Source: JANOYC01 sp031428675 (GTDB lineage: Bacteria; Actinomycetota; Actinomycetes; Actinomycetales; Microbacteriaceae). Taken from it: a stretch of 33,098 nucleotides of DNA. Shown here in pieces: positions 7,607 to 14,621 of this stretch (position 1 is the stretch's first letter; each line of letters opens with the position of its first letter). The notes beneath the pieces were generated by a model. It worked only from the letters and a program-made list of their open reading frames with translations. It did no database searches and was not told where the DNA came from. The DNA is taken from positions 1 through 33,098 of the forward strand of contig JANOYC010000053.1 in NCBI GenBank assembly GCA_031428675.1. The letters run 5' to 3'. Both the position numbers and the translations under genes were made by a program.

Positions 7607-9754
7607 TCAGGCGCGAAGCGCGAGCGAGAACGGAAGCACGGCCGACGCGCCTGCGCGTCGGAGTTCTCGTCCCGCGACCGTCATGGTCCAGCGGCTGTCG
7701 ACCAGGTCGTCGACGAGCAGAACCGGGCGGCCTTGAGGCACGGCCATGCCATCGGTGCTGAAGTGGTTCCAGACAGCCGCGAGGCGATAGGCGCTGTTCC
7801 CTCCCGGTTCGCTCGATGCGCGGGGGCGTGGCGTTCCGAGCACCCCCAGGTTCGGCAGGCGCCCCGCGGTGGCGAGAGCGCTGGCCACCGAGGAGATGAG
7901 CTGGGAGTGTTTGAGCGACGGCATGGCGACGACAGCGGCAGGGCGTTCATCCCAGCTCCAATCGGCGAGCACCCGAATGCACGCCGCGATCATGGCGTCA
8001 GGGGCCGGCGCATCGGGCGACGGCGGGGAGAAGATCTCGCGGAGCGGCCCGCCCCAACCGAGGTCGCTGAGGCGCGCGAGCGCACGACCCGGGGCGACCC
8101 GTTCAGCGGGCGGAATATTGCCGCGGGCCTCGACGCCGAACTGAGCCATGCCCTGCGGCCACTGCGCACGAGGCTCGATGACTACTCCCACGCGATCGAG
8201 CGCCGTCGTGGCGGTGTCCACAGCCGTCGCCTGCACGTCGGTGGGATACCAACTTCCGGCACAGAGGTCGCACCGTCCGCAGGGGGCGGCGCTGCCGTCG
8301 TCGAGTGCACGCTGAAGGAATTCCATTCGGCATCCGCCGGCACCGAGGCGTTCGTACGCGAGCATCGATTGTTGTTCTGTCTCACGGGCCGCCGCGATTC
8401 GGGAGTAGCGTTCGGCGTCATACTTCCACGGGCGGCCGGTGGCCACCCAGCCCCCTCGCACCCGACTCACTGCGCCGTCTACGTCAAGCACTTTGAGAAG
8501 CAGCTCCAACGGAGTGCGCCGGATATCAACGACGGCTTCGATCGCCGGCGTCGACACAGCGCCGCTGCCGCTGTGCGCAGCGTCGTTGAGTGCGGCAATG
8601 ACCGCCTGAGCCTTGTTTTGGTTGGGCATGGATGCGGTGGCGAAATAGTTCCAAATCGCTTCGTCTTCGACTCCGGGGAGCAACAGTACGTCGGCATTCT
8701 CTGTCGCGCGGCCTGCGCGACCGACTTGCTGGTAATAGGCGACGGGCGACGATGGTGCTCCGAGGTGCAGGACGAACCCGAGGTCGGGCTTGTCAAAACC
8801 CATGCCGAGCGCGCTCGTGGCGACGAGCGCCTTGACCTCGTTGTCTTTCAGCCTCTGCTCGAGGCGCTCCCGGTCGCCGGTGTCGGTGCGCCCGGTGTAG
8901 GCGTGCACGTCGTGGCCAGCGTCCCGGAGCGTGCGCGCGGTGTCCTCAGCGGCTGCCACGGTGAGCGCATAGATGATGCCACTACCGGGGAGGTCGGCGA
9001 GGTGGCTCAGAAGCCAGGCGAGCCGGGCGGTTGCCGTGGGGAGCGGTAGCACGCCGAGACGGAGGGACGCCCGTGCGAGCGGGCCACGAATGGTCACCAC
9101 GGGGGAGCGGCGTTCCCCGCTGGCAGGCGAGAGCGCCGCGTGTTCGAGTTGCTCTGCCACATCGGTCACAACACGGCTATTGGCGGTAGCGGTTGTCGCG
9201 AGCACGGGGACCCCCGGCGGCAGTTGCGCGATGAGGTCGCGCAAGCGGCGGTAGTCGGGGCGAAAATCGTGGCCCCAGTCGGAGATGCAATGCGCTTCGT
9301 CGACAACCAGCAATCCCGCGCGGGAGACCAAGCCCGGCAGTTGTCCGTCGCGAAAGGCCGGGTTGTTCAGGCGCTCTGGCGAAACCAGGAGCACGTCGAC
9401 GCTGTCGTCGGCGAGAGAGCGTGTTGTGTCTTCCCACTCGTGCGAGTTCGACGAATTGATTGACACTGCCCGCACTCCGGCCCGGGCAGCGGCAGCGATC
9501 TGGTCGCGCATGAGCGCGAGAAGAGGCGAGACGAGGATCGTGGGTCCAGCGCCCTGAGCGCGGAGCAGAAGCGTTGCGACGAAATACACGGCCGACTTGC
9601 CCCAGCCCGTGCGCTGCACCACGAGGGCCCTGCGGCGGTCATCGACCAAAGCCGAGATCGCCTCGAACTGTCCGTCGTGAAAGTCGGCGTCGTCTCGCCC
9701 CACCAGGCGTCGAAGCACCTCAAGCGCCTGCGCCCGCGACGGCTCGGAGGTCAT
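7607..9754 (-). CDS. recQ: RecQ family ATP-dependent DNA helicase with C-terminal phosphoribosyltransferase-like domain
   Basis: This 715-residue superfamily 2 helicase should unwind DNA 3' to 5' in recombinational repair. Walker A is TGWGKS with Lys53, and DEAH is at 152-155, followed by the RecQ-typical CISDWGHDFRPDY. Motifs V and VI read ATSALGMGFDKPD and QQVGRAGRA. A four-cysteine zinc-binding segment (CRMEF...CGRCDLC) follows. The last 40 residues include VLLVDDLVDSRWT, the PRPP-binding signature of type I phosphoribosyltransferases. The RecQ HRDC domain is not evident. The frame is open well beyond 9754, but the ATG at 9754 overlaps the oligopeptidase stop as ATGA and starts the recognisable domain, so I place the start there. 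Translation is probably coupled to the upstream peptidase gene. Confidence 0.9.
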   Translation of the reverse strand: MTSEPSRAQALEVLRRLVGRDDADFHDGQFEAISALVDDRRRALVVQRTGWGKSAVYFVATLLLRAQGAGPTILVSPLLALMRDQIAAAARAGVRAVSINSSNSHEWEDTTRSLADDSVDVLLVSPERLNNPAFRDGQLPGLVSRAGLLVVDEAHCISDWGHDFRPDYRRLRDLIAQLPPGVPVLATTATANSRVVTDVAEQLEHAALSPASGERRSPVVTIRGPLARASLRLGVLPLPTATARLAWLLSHLADLPGSGIIYALTVAAAEDTARTLRDAGHDVHAYTGRTDTGDRERLEQRLKDNEVKALVATSALGMGFDKPDLGFVLHLGAPSSPVAYYQQVGRAGRATENADVLLLPGVEDEAIWNYFATASMPNQNKAQAVIAALNDAAHSGSGAVSTPAIEAVVDIRRTPLELLLKVLDVDGAVSRVRGGWVATGRPWKYDAERYSRIAAARETEQQSMLAYERLGAGGCRMEFLQRALDDGSAAPCGRCDLCAGSWYPTDVQATAVDTATTALDRVGVVIEPRAQWPQGMAQFGVEARGNIPPAERVAPGRALARLSDLGWGGPLREIFSPPSPDAPAPDAMIAACIRVLADWSWDERPAAVVAMPSLKHSQLISSVASALATAGRLPNLGVLGTPRPRASSEPGGNSAYRLAAVWNHFSTDGMAVPQGRPVLLVDDLVDSRWTMTVAGRELRRAGASAVLPFSLALRA

Positions 9755-11865
9755 GCCACTCCGAGTACGTCGCAGATCCACGCGAGTTCGAACGCTCGCT
9801 CGTGCCACGCCGCATAACGGCCGCTGACGCCACCGTGACCCGCACTCATCTCGGTCTTGAGCAACACCGGCGCGCCGACTTCGCGAAGCCTGGCGACCCA
9901 TTTCGCCGGTTCGACGTAGAGCACGCGAGTGTCGTTGAGGCTCGTTACCGCGAGGATCCGAGGGTAGGCGATCTCGCGAACGTTCTCGACGGGGGAGTAG
10001 GACTTCATCAGCGAATACACCTCGGGATTGTGCAACGGATCGCCCCATTCGTCCCATTCGATGACCGTCAGTGGTAGCGACGGATCGAGGATGCTCGTCA
10101 GCGGGTCGACGAACGGCACTCCAGCGAGAATGCCGGCGAACGATGCCGGTGCCATGTTGGCGACAGCGCCCATCAACAGACCACCCGCACTCCGCCCCTC
10201 GGCTACGAGGCGATCCGATGCCGTCCATCCGGTCTCGGTGAGGTGTTGAGCGCAGGCGATGAAGTCCATGAACGAGTTCGTTTTGGTGAGCGACTTGCCG
10301 CTTTCATACCAGGATCGGCCGAGCTCACCGCCGCCGCGCACGTGTGCGACCGCGAAAATCACGCCGCGATCGAGAAGGCTGAGTCGGGCAATCGAGAAGC
10401 TCGGATCGATGCTGTGCTCGTAGGAACCGTAGCCATAGAGGAGCAACGGGGCCGGCGACCCGGGAGTGCGGAGGTCGCGGCGATACACGAGCGAGATCGG
10501 AACGCGAGTGCCGTCGTGAGCAACGGCCCATTCGCGCTGCTGGGCGTAGTCGGCGGGATCGAATCCGCCGAGCACAGCTTGTCTTTTGAGCAGGCGCGAA
10601 TCCCGCGTGGCGACGTCGTAGTCGAAGACGCTCGCGGGCGTGGCGAAGCTGCCGTAGCCGTACCGCACGGTCGGCTGGTGCCAATCGGGATTGCCGCTCG
10701 CGCCGACGGCGAAGAGCTCCTCGTCGAACGTGAGCTCATCCCACGCCAACCCGCTAGCGTCGATACCGTCGTGCAGGCGGGCCACGGCCAGTCGAGGTAG
10801 CGCATCGCGACGGTATTCGAGCACAAGATGACCAGCGAAGGCGTCGACCGATTCGACTCGCACTCCGGGGCGATGCGGCACAATCACCGCAGGCTGCTCG
10901 TCGGGGGAGTCCAGTGCGACCGCGACAACCTCGAAGTCGATCGCATGATCGTTGTGCACGATCAGGAGGCGTTCCTGACCGTCGATGACCGCATGCTCTA
11001 TGGAATACTCGACACCGTCTCGTCGCGGCCACACGATCCGGAACTCGCCGGTCGGGTCATCTGCCCGCACGAGGCGCGATTCGCTCGTGACGCTGGAGCC
11101 CGCGTGTATGACCAGATAGCCACGGCTGCGGGTGAGACCGACGCCGACCCAGAACCGGTCGTCCGGTTCGTGGAAGACTCGAACGTCATCCGTCGTCGGG
11201 GTGCCGATGGCGTGCCGCCAGATGCTGTCGGGCCGCCATGCCGCATCGACGGTCGCATAGAACACGAAGCGGCCCGTCGCGTCGAATATTGCACCGCTCG
11301 CGGTGTTCTCGATCACATCGGGAAGAGGGGACTGTGTGTTGAGGTCGCGGATGCGCACGGTGTAGCGCTCGTCGCCCACGACATCCGTTGCGTAGAGCAG
11401 GAGCGCGCCGTCGCTCGAAACATCGAACGAACCGAGGGAGAAGAACTCGTGGCCCTCAGCCTCTACATTGTTGTCGAGCAGGATTTGCTCGCCGTGTAGC
11501 CCGCTTCTCGAGCTGTCGTCGACTGATGGCGGCGTCCACTCGCCGCTACTCGCGATCGGCGCGCGGCAATGGATGCTGTACTGCTGTCCCTCGACAGTGC
11601 GGGCGTAATACCACCATGCTCCGTCGCGCACCGGAACGCTGAGATCGGTTTCTCTCGTTCGCGATTTGATCTCGTCGAAAATGGATGACTGAAGGCTGTC
11701 GAGATGCGCCGTCTGCGACTCCGTCCAGGCGTTCTCCGCCTCGAGATGCGCGGTCACCTCCGCGCTGTCTTTGTCACGCAACCACTCGTAGTGGTCGATC
11801 ACAACGTCGTCGTGGTGGCGCCGTTCGTGGGGAACGCGGCGGGCAGCGGGGGCAGAGGAGGACAT
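9751..11865 (-). CDS. ptrB: oligopeptidase B (S9 family serine peptidase)
   Basis: This 704-residue cytosolic serine peptidase of the prolyl oligopeptidase family should cleave short peptides after Arg or Lys. The N-terminal half is the beta-propeller, opening with the VPHERRHHDDVVIDHYEWLRD region. The C-terminal alpha/beta hydrolase domain carries the triad: Ser559 in GRSAGG, Asp645 in SLNDTRV and His677 in SAGHGG. The WDEWGDP segment after the nucleophile is typical of oligopeptidase B rather than prolyl endopeptidase. The length matches the family. I chose the ATG at 11865: the frame continues 26 residues upstream, but a TAGCCT -10-like hexamer at 11873-11878 lies 7 bases before this ATG, suggesting a leaderless transcript. 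It heads a likely unit with recQ and the histidine phosphatase. Confidence 0.92.
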   Translation of the reverse strand: MSSSAPAARRVPHERRHHDDVVIDHYEWLRDKDSAEVTAHLEAENAWTESQTAHLDSLQSSIFDEIKSRTRETDLSVPVRDGAWWYYARTVEGQQYSIHCRAPIASSGEWTPPSVDDSSRSGLHGEQILLDNNVEAEGHEFFSLGSFDVSSDGALLLYATDVVGDERYTVRIRDLNTQSPLPDVIENTASGAIFDATGRFVFYATVDAAWRPDSIWRHAIGTPTTDDVRVFHEPDDRFWVGVGLTRSRGYLVIHAGSSVTSESRLVRADDPTGEFRIVWPRRDGVEYSIEHAVIDGQERLLIVHNDHAIDFEVVAVALDSPDEQPAVIVPHRPGVRVESVDAFAGHLVLEYRRDALPRLAVARLHDGIDASGLAWDELTFDEELFAVGASGNPDWHQPTVRYGYGSFATPASVFDYDVATRDSRLLKRQAVLGGFDPADYAQQREWAVAHDGTRVPISLVYRRDLRTPGSPAPLLLYGYGSYEHSIDPSFSIARLSLLDRGVIFAVAHVRGGGELGRSWYESGKSLTKTNSFMDFIACAQHLTETGWTASDRLVAEGRSAGGLLMGAVANMAPASFAGILAGVPFVDPLTSILDPSLPLTVIEWDEWGDPLHNPEVYSLMKSYSPVENVREIAYPRILAVTSLNDTRVLYVEPAKWVARLREVGAPVLLKTEMSAGHGGVSGRYAAWHERAFELAWICDVLGVA

Positions 11866-11872
11866 GCAATTC

Positions 11873-11878
11873 AGGCTA
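11873..11878 (-). promoter_or_regulatory. -10 element for a leaderless oligopeptidase B transcript
   Basis: TAGCCT on the minus strand lies 7 bases before the ATG at 11865. No ribosome binding site is visible. This fits actinobacterial leaderless promoters of the TANNNT type. Confidence 0.45.
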
Positions 11879-11993
11879 GTCGAGGCCACCGATGCGGTCT
11901 CGACAACACCGAGCAGCTGTCTCTCACCGGACTGTCCGCTCAAGCGGAGGCGCAGTGCACCTGCGTGGCAGGGAAGTCGCGTCGTGGATCGGA

Positions 11994-12009
11994 GGTGCGT
12001 GCACGCACC
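11994..12009 (-). terminator. palindrome after the 93-residue DUF2510 gene
   Basis: A perfect 16-bp palindrome (GGTGCGTGCACGCACC) can fold as a 6-bp stem with a TGCA loop. It lies 22 bases past the DUF2510 stop and before the oligopeptidase promoter, a position that fits a terminator. No T tract is present. The rest of 11866-12030 shows nothing else. Confidence 0.35.
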
Positions 12010-12030
12010 GAGGGGCGACGCTATGGGCGA

Positions 12031-12312
12031 CTACGCGGTGAGCTGGAGGCCGGTGCGCTCATGCTCGCGCGCGTTTCCGCAGCACAGGCACGAGGTAGAC
12101 GCCTCGACAACCGGGATCTCCCACGTGACGGTGCGCTGTGAGCGGCGAACGGCAAGTTCGTCGTCGTAGCCGACGAGATCTGGGGTGGTGACGGGGGTCG
12201 ATTCGGCGACCAGTTCGCTCCACTTGAAGCCGTCCCACCAGCGGAGCTGCCGCGCGCCCGTTGGGCATTCGTACCAACCGGCCTTGACGATGCTCTGACG
12301 TGACGTGGACAT
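12031..12312 (-). CDS. DUF2510 domain protein, 93 residues
   Basis: This 93-residue protein carries one DUF2510 module near its N-terminus: AGWYECPTGARQLRWWDGFKWSE. The pattern is of the AGWY...RWWDG..W type, common in short actinobacterial proteins and usually found at the ends of membrane or secreted proteins. Unlike many relatives it has no membrane segment. The C-terminal part holds a Cys-rich SCLCCGNARE motif that might bind a metal. The ATG at 12312 is chosen because GGGAGGAG lies just upstream at good spacing; the frame extends further but without such a site. Two 12-base direct repeats lie upstream. The function of DUF2510 is not known. Confidence 0.7.
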   Translation of the reverse strand: MSTSRQSIVKAGWYECPTGARQLRWWDGFKWSELVAESTPVTTPDLVGYDDELAVRRSQRTVTWEIPVVEASTSCLCCGNAREHERTGLQLTA

Positions 12313-12356
12313 TGCCACTCCTCCCGAATGCTCACTGGTACCAACGCGCCACGATT

Positions 12357-12384
12357 CGTCTAGGAACGACACCGTCTAGGAACG
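12357..12384 (-). repeat. 12-base direct repeat upstream of the DUF2510 gene
   Basis: CGTCTAGGAACG occurs at 12357-12368 and 12373-12384 (plus strand), 16 bases apart. On the minus strand each copy contains TAGACG, so the copies may hold a -10 element or form a tandem operator for the 93-residue DUF2510 gene starting at 12312. Confidence 0.45.
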
Positions 12385-12489
12385 GTGATGACTGTATTGG
12401 TATTGCTTCTTTCGGGTAGTTGCAGTTTAGAAGGGGCGAACTTTCGGCGGATATCCCCACTGCGGGGGGCATATTGCCGGTGCGGAATA

Positions 12490-12684
12490 TCAGGCCGAGA
12501 TATCCCAGGCGGGCCGAGCCGGCGGCTCGAGCACGGCTGGCACGCTGACAGGACGCCGCTCCGAAGAAGACAGGGGCGGATGCACGTACGGAGTCCAGTT
12601 GTCGCCGTCCCACCAGCGCCGTTGTGGTTGGCCGAGCGGGTCGGGATACCAGCCTGCTGGAATCCTCGCGACGTTGAATGGCAT
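12490..12684 (-). CDS. small DUF2510 domain protein, 64 residues
   Basis: This 64-residue protein is nearly all one DUF2510 module: AGWYPDPLGQPQRRWWDGDNW, then a Pro-rich tail ending in PARPAWDISA. There are no membrane segments or cysteines. The ATG at 12684 has a G-rich site (GGGGGA) about 6 bases upstream. It lies upstream of the 93-residue DUF2510 gene on the same strand, 177 bases away; that gap holds a direct repeat but no clear terminator. It diverges from the DUF1761 gene. Longer overlapping minus frames in this area lack the domain. The function is unknown. It may be a stand-alone domain or the remnant of a longer protein. Confidence 0.65.
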   Translation of the reverse strand: MPFNVARIPAGWYPDPLGQPQRRWWDGDNWTPYVHPPLSSSERRPVSVPAVLEPPARPAWDISA

Positions 12685-12819
12685 GACATCCCCCGATTGT
12701 CATCCGCCCTCGTGTTGGGCTTGCCGTCGATTCTGCCGTTCTACCGGGATACACGCGACCCCCAGTGTGCGGGTGGATAGAATTCGACCACAGTTCTCGC
12801 GACGAGCAAGGAGCATCCG

Positions 12820-13245
12820 ATGGTTCCCGAAATCAACTGGTGGGCGGTCCTCGTTGCGACGGCGTCGAGCATGATCGTGGGTTCAATCTGGTACGCGAAA
12901 GCCGTTTTCGGCACGCGGTGGATGAAACTGGCACACGTCTCTGACGAAATCATGAGCAAGAACCCGGGGGTCGCGATCGGTGTGACGATCGTGGTGAGCT
13001 TCGTCACGGCGGCGGTCCTCGCCGGCAGTGCCGCCATAGCCCACAGCTTCTATGGCGGAAATTTCGTCGTCAACGCGATTGTCACGTCGATCTTCTTGTG
13101 GGGTGGATTTACCGCGGCTCGCCTGATCACCCACGACGCGTTCGAACGTCGGCCGCTTGCCCTCACCGTCATGAACGTCGTGCACGAACTGGTCACCGTC
13201 GTCGTCATGGCCCTTGTCATCGGGCTGTTCGGCATCAGCGTCTAG
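12820..13245 (+). CDS. DUF1761 family membrane protein
   Basis: This 141-residue integral membrane protein has four predicted transmembrane segments. Its opening, INWWAVLVATASSMIVGSIWY, followed by FGTRWMKL, is typical of DUF1761, a family of unknown function. The last helix ends at the C-terminus. The ATG at 12820 is supported by AAGGAG at 12808-12813, 6 bases upstream. The gene stands alone on the plus strand among DUF2510 genes, and a strong hairpin follows it. No enzymatic motif is visible. Confidence 0.8.
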   Translation: MVPEINWWAVLVATASSMIVGSIWYAKAVFGTRWMKLAHVSDEIMSKNPGVAIGVTIVVSFVTAAVLAGSAAIAHSFYGGNFVVNAIVTSIFLWGGFTAARLITHDAFERRPLALTVMNVVHELVTVVVMALVIGLFGISV

Positions 13246-13247
13246 GT

Positions 13248-13270
13248 CACCGTTAAACACCGTTAAACAC
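13248..13270. repeat. short tandem repeat after the DUF1761 gene
   Basis: The 10-base unit CGTTAAACAC occurs twice in tandem at 13251-13270, preceded by a partial CAC. It lies between the DUF1761 stop codon and the terminator hairpin. Confidence 0.5.
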
Positions 13271-13271
13271 G

Positions 13272-13304
13272 GAACGCGCGCCAGGGGAAGCCAGGCGCGC
13301 GTTC
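13272..13304. terminator. bidirectional hairpin terminator
   Basis: An 11-bp perfect inverted repeat (GAACGCGCGCC and its complement) around an 11-base loop lies between the convergent DUF1761 and DUF2510 genes. It probably ends transcription from both sides. No long T run is present. Confidence 0.65.
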
Positions 13305-13320
13305 GTGCGACGGATGTTGG

Positions 13321-14226
13321 TTACTGTCCCTGGGCGACAGCGCTGACGTTGTCCGAGAGCCGCCAGGTGATACCACCGAGCACATCGCGAACGCGCACGT
13401 TCACGGCGAACGTCCTGCCAGTGTCATGGGTAGCTGCACACTGGAAGTCGCTGCCCGGCGCCAGGGGCGCCTCCGTCGGGCATAGAACTGCGATCGTCGA
13501 ACCCTGCAGAGCGACGCTGGTTTCTACGTTCTTGGCTACCTCGGCGCTGAACAGGCTCATGACGAGTCCGGCGACCGAAGTGGCGAGCACGAGGGCGGTC
13601 GCGATCTGCCCGCCGGTTGCACCGAGCCACACCCACAGCGGCGCAGAACCGCGGTGAGCAAAGCGTCGGGTATGCACGGATCGACCGATCAGGTAGGCGA
13701 GGGGCGACAGGATCATCCACGCCCAGTGCGCGGTCGAATCGTGTCCGGCGGCGGTGAGTTCGTTCCTGTCTCGCACAGCGAGGGTGATCGACCACACCCA
13801 GGGGAGAACGATGACGGCGAAGAGAACGCGGAAGTTGTCGGTTTGCGGGAGAACGGCGAGAATGCTGAGCGCTAGCGCGAGCTGCATGATCGGCATGACG
13901 GCGATGAGCCAGACCGAGCGGGTGTGTGTCTTGGCTTTAGTGATGCGGTGGGATGAAGCGTTGTCGACAGCTGCGCGCTTCAGCACCGAATCGCGCATAA
14001 TCGTGGTTCGCGCATTGGGGTCGAAAACAGCCTGCGGCCGCGACGCGGTGTCCTGCGAAACGAACTGCAAGAAATCCGCCGTCTTCGGCAATTGCTCGGC
14101 TGTGGGGGCGTTGGGTGGGAAGGTGGCATCGGACCAGGCCATGCCATCCCACCAGCGCAGTTGGCGCTCGCGCGTCGGATCTGTGTACCACCCCGCCGCA
14201 ATGGCGGTGGCCGTAGCTCCGTGCAT
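13321..14226 (-). CDS. DUF2510 domain membrane protein, 301 residues
   Basis: This protein starts with a DUF2510 module (AGWYTDPTRERQLRWWDGMAWSD, residues about 9-31). A polar linker of about 100 residues follows, then about four or five transmembrane segments (for example SVWLIAVMPIMQLALALSILAV). The C-terminal domain of about 85 residues is probably outside the membrane. It contains two cysteines (VLCPTE and FQCAATHD) and looks like the DUF4333-type domain of actinobacterial envelope proteins; this is inferred from pattern. The start is uncertain: I use the ATG at 14226, just before the domain, although the frame runs to 14331. A TAGACT -10-like hexamer at 14274-14279 (minus strand) within an inverted repeat supports a transcript start near 14268. 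The function is unknown. Confidence 0.7.
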   Translation of the reverse strand: MHGATATAIAAGWYTDPTRERQLRWWDGMAWSDATFPPNAPTAEQLPKTADFLQFVSQDTASRPQAVFDPNARTTIMRDSVLKRAAVDNASSHRITKAKTHTRSVWLIAVMPIMQLALALSILAVLPQTDNFRVLFAVIVLPWVWSITLAVRDRNELTAAGHDSTAHWAWMILSPLAYLIGRSVHTRRFAHRGSAPLWVWLGATGGQIATALVLATSVAGLVMSLFSAEVAKNVETSVALQGSTIAVLCPTEAPLAPGSDFQCAATHDTGRTFAVNVRVRDVLGGITWRLSDNVSAVAQGQ

Positions 14227-14258
14227 AGTGATACCGTCCCCCCGAACGATGCGTCCCC

Positions 14259-14281
14259 CGTAGACGCCCTTTGAGTCTACG
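14259..14281 (-). promoter_or_regulatory. inverted repeat containing a -10 element
   Basis: CGTAGAC and GTCTACG form a 7-bp inverted repeat with a 9-base spacer. On the minus strand it contains TAGACT, the -10 form seen at several other starts here. It lies 33 bases before the 301-residue DUF2510 gene and may be a promoter overlapped by an operator. Confidence 0.35.
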
Positions 14282-14394
14282 AGCGGAGAGCTCTGCCGCT
14301 TGATCCCAGTACGGGGGTGAAATCCCCACATCGTGCGACCTATTCGGGGGACAAACGCACGCTGATACCACCGCCGAGCTGCGCGTCGTGCCGT

Positions 14395-14400
14395 TAGACT
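14395..14400 (+). promoter_or_regulatory. -10 element of the ileS T-box transcript
   Basis: TAGACT lies directly before the conserved T-box leader, giving a predicted transcript start near 14407. No good -35 is visible. Confidence 0.45.
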
Positions 14401-14404
14401 GGGC

Positions 14405-14621
14405 GCACAGGCGTTGATCCGGACATCACCGGGAAGCCGTCGGAAGAACGGCGAAAGCCCAGTAGAACCGGCCGGGTCTGGCCCGTCATAGCCAAGGAGA
14501 AGCGGTCGCAGCGGGCGACTCGACGTAGGTCGAGTGAATGGTGCGGCAAGCGGGGTGGTACCGCGGCGCTCGATTCGTCGGGCGGCGTCCTCGTTCAGAT
14601 ATCCGCACGATCTGGAGTGAG
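14405..14621 (+). promoter_or_regulatory. T-box riboswitch, isoleucine type, translational
   Basis: The leader has an actinobacterial ileS T-box layout. A short stem I carries the isoleucine specifier ATC at 14425-14427, within GGACATCACCGGG. The conserved AGTAGAACCGGCCGGG segment follows at about 14461, and the T-box sequence GGGGTGGTACCGCGG at 14553-14566 pairs with the free tRNA acceptor end. There is no terminator before the gene. Instead CAGAT (14596-14600) can pair with ATCTG (14610-14614), which touches the GGAG ribosome binding site at 14614-14617. Uncharged tRNA-Ile should expose this site and raise IleS synthesis. The specifier and T-box are seen directly; the translational mode is known for actinobacterial ileS and inferred here. 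Confidence 0.9.

Noticed and set aside
7577..9049. 490-codon plus-strand frame
   Set aside because: It is the complement of recQ, whose motifs are intact on the minus strand.
9755..10228. N-terminal extension of recQ to 10228
   Set aside because: The extension lies inside the oligopeptidase gene, is Arg-rich with no domain, and the ATG at 9754 has a coupled ATGA start.
12332..12754. 140-codon minus-strand frame overlapping the 64-residue DUF2510 gene
   Set aside because: It is a different frame without the DUF2510 pattern and without a ribosome binding site.
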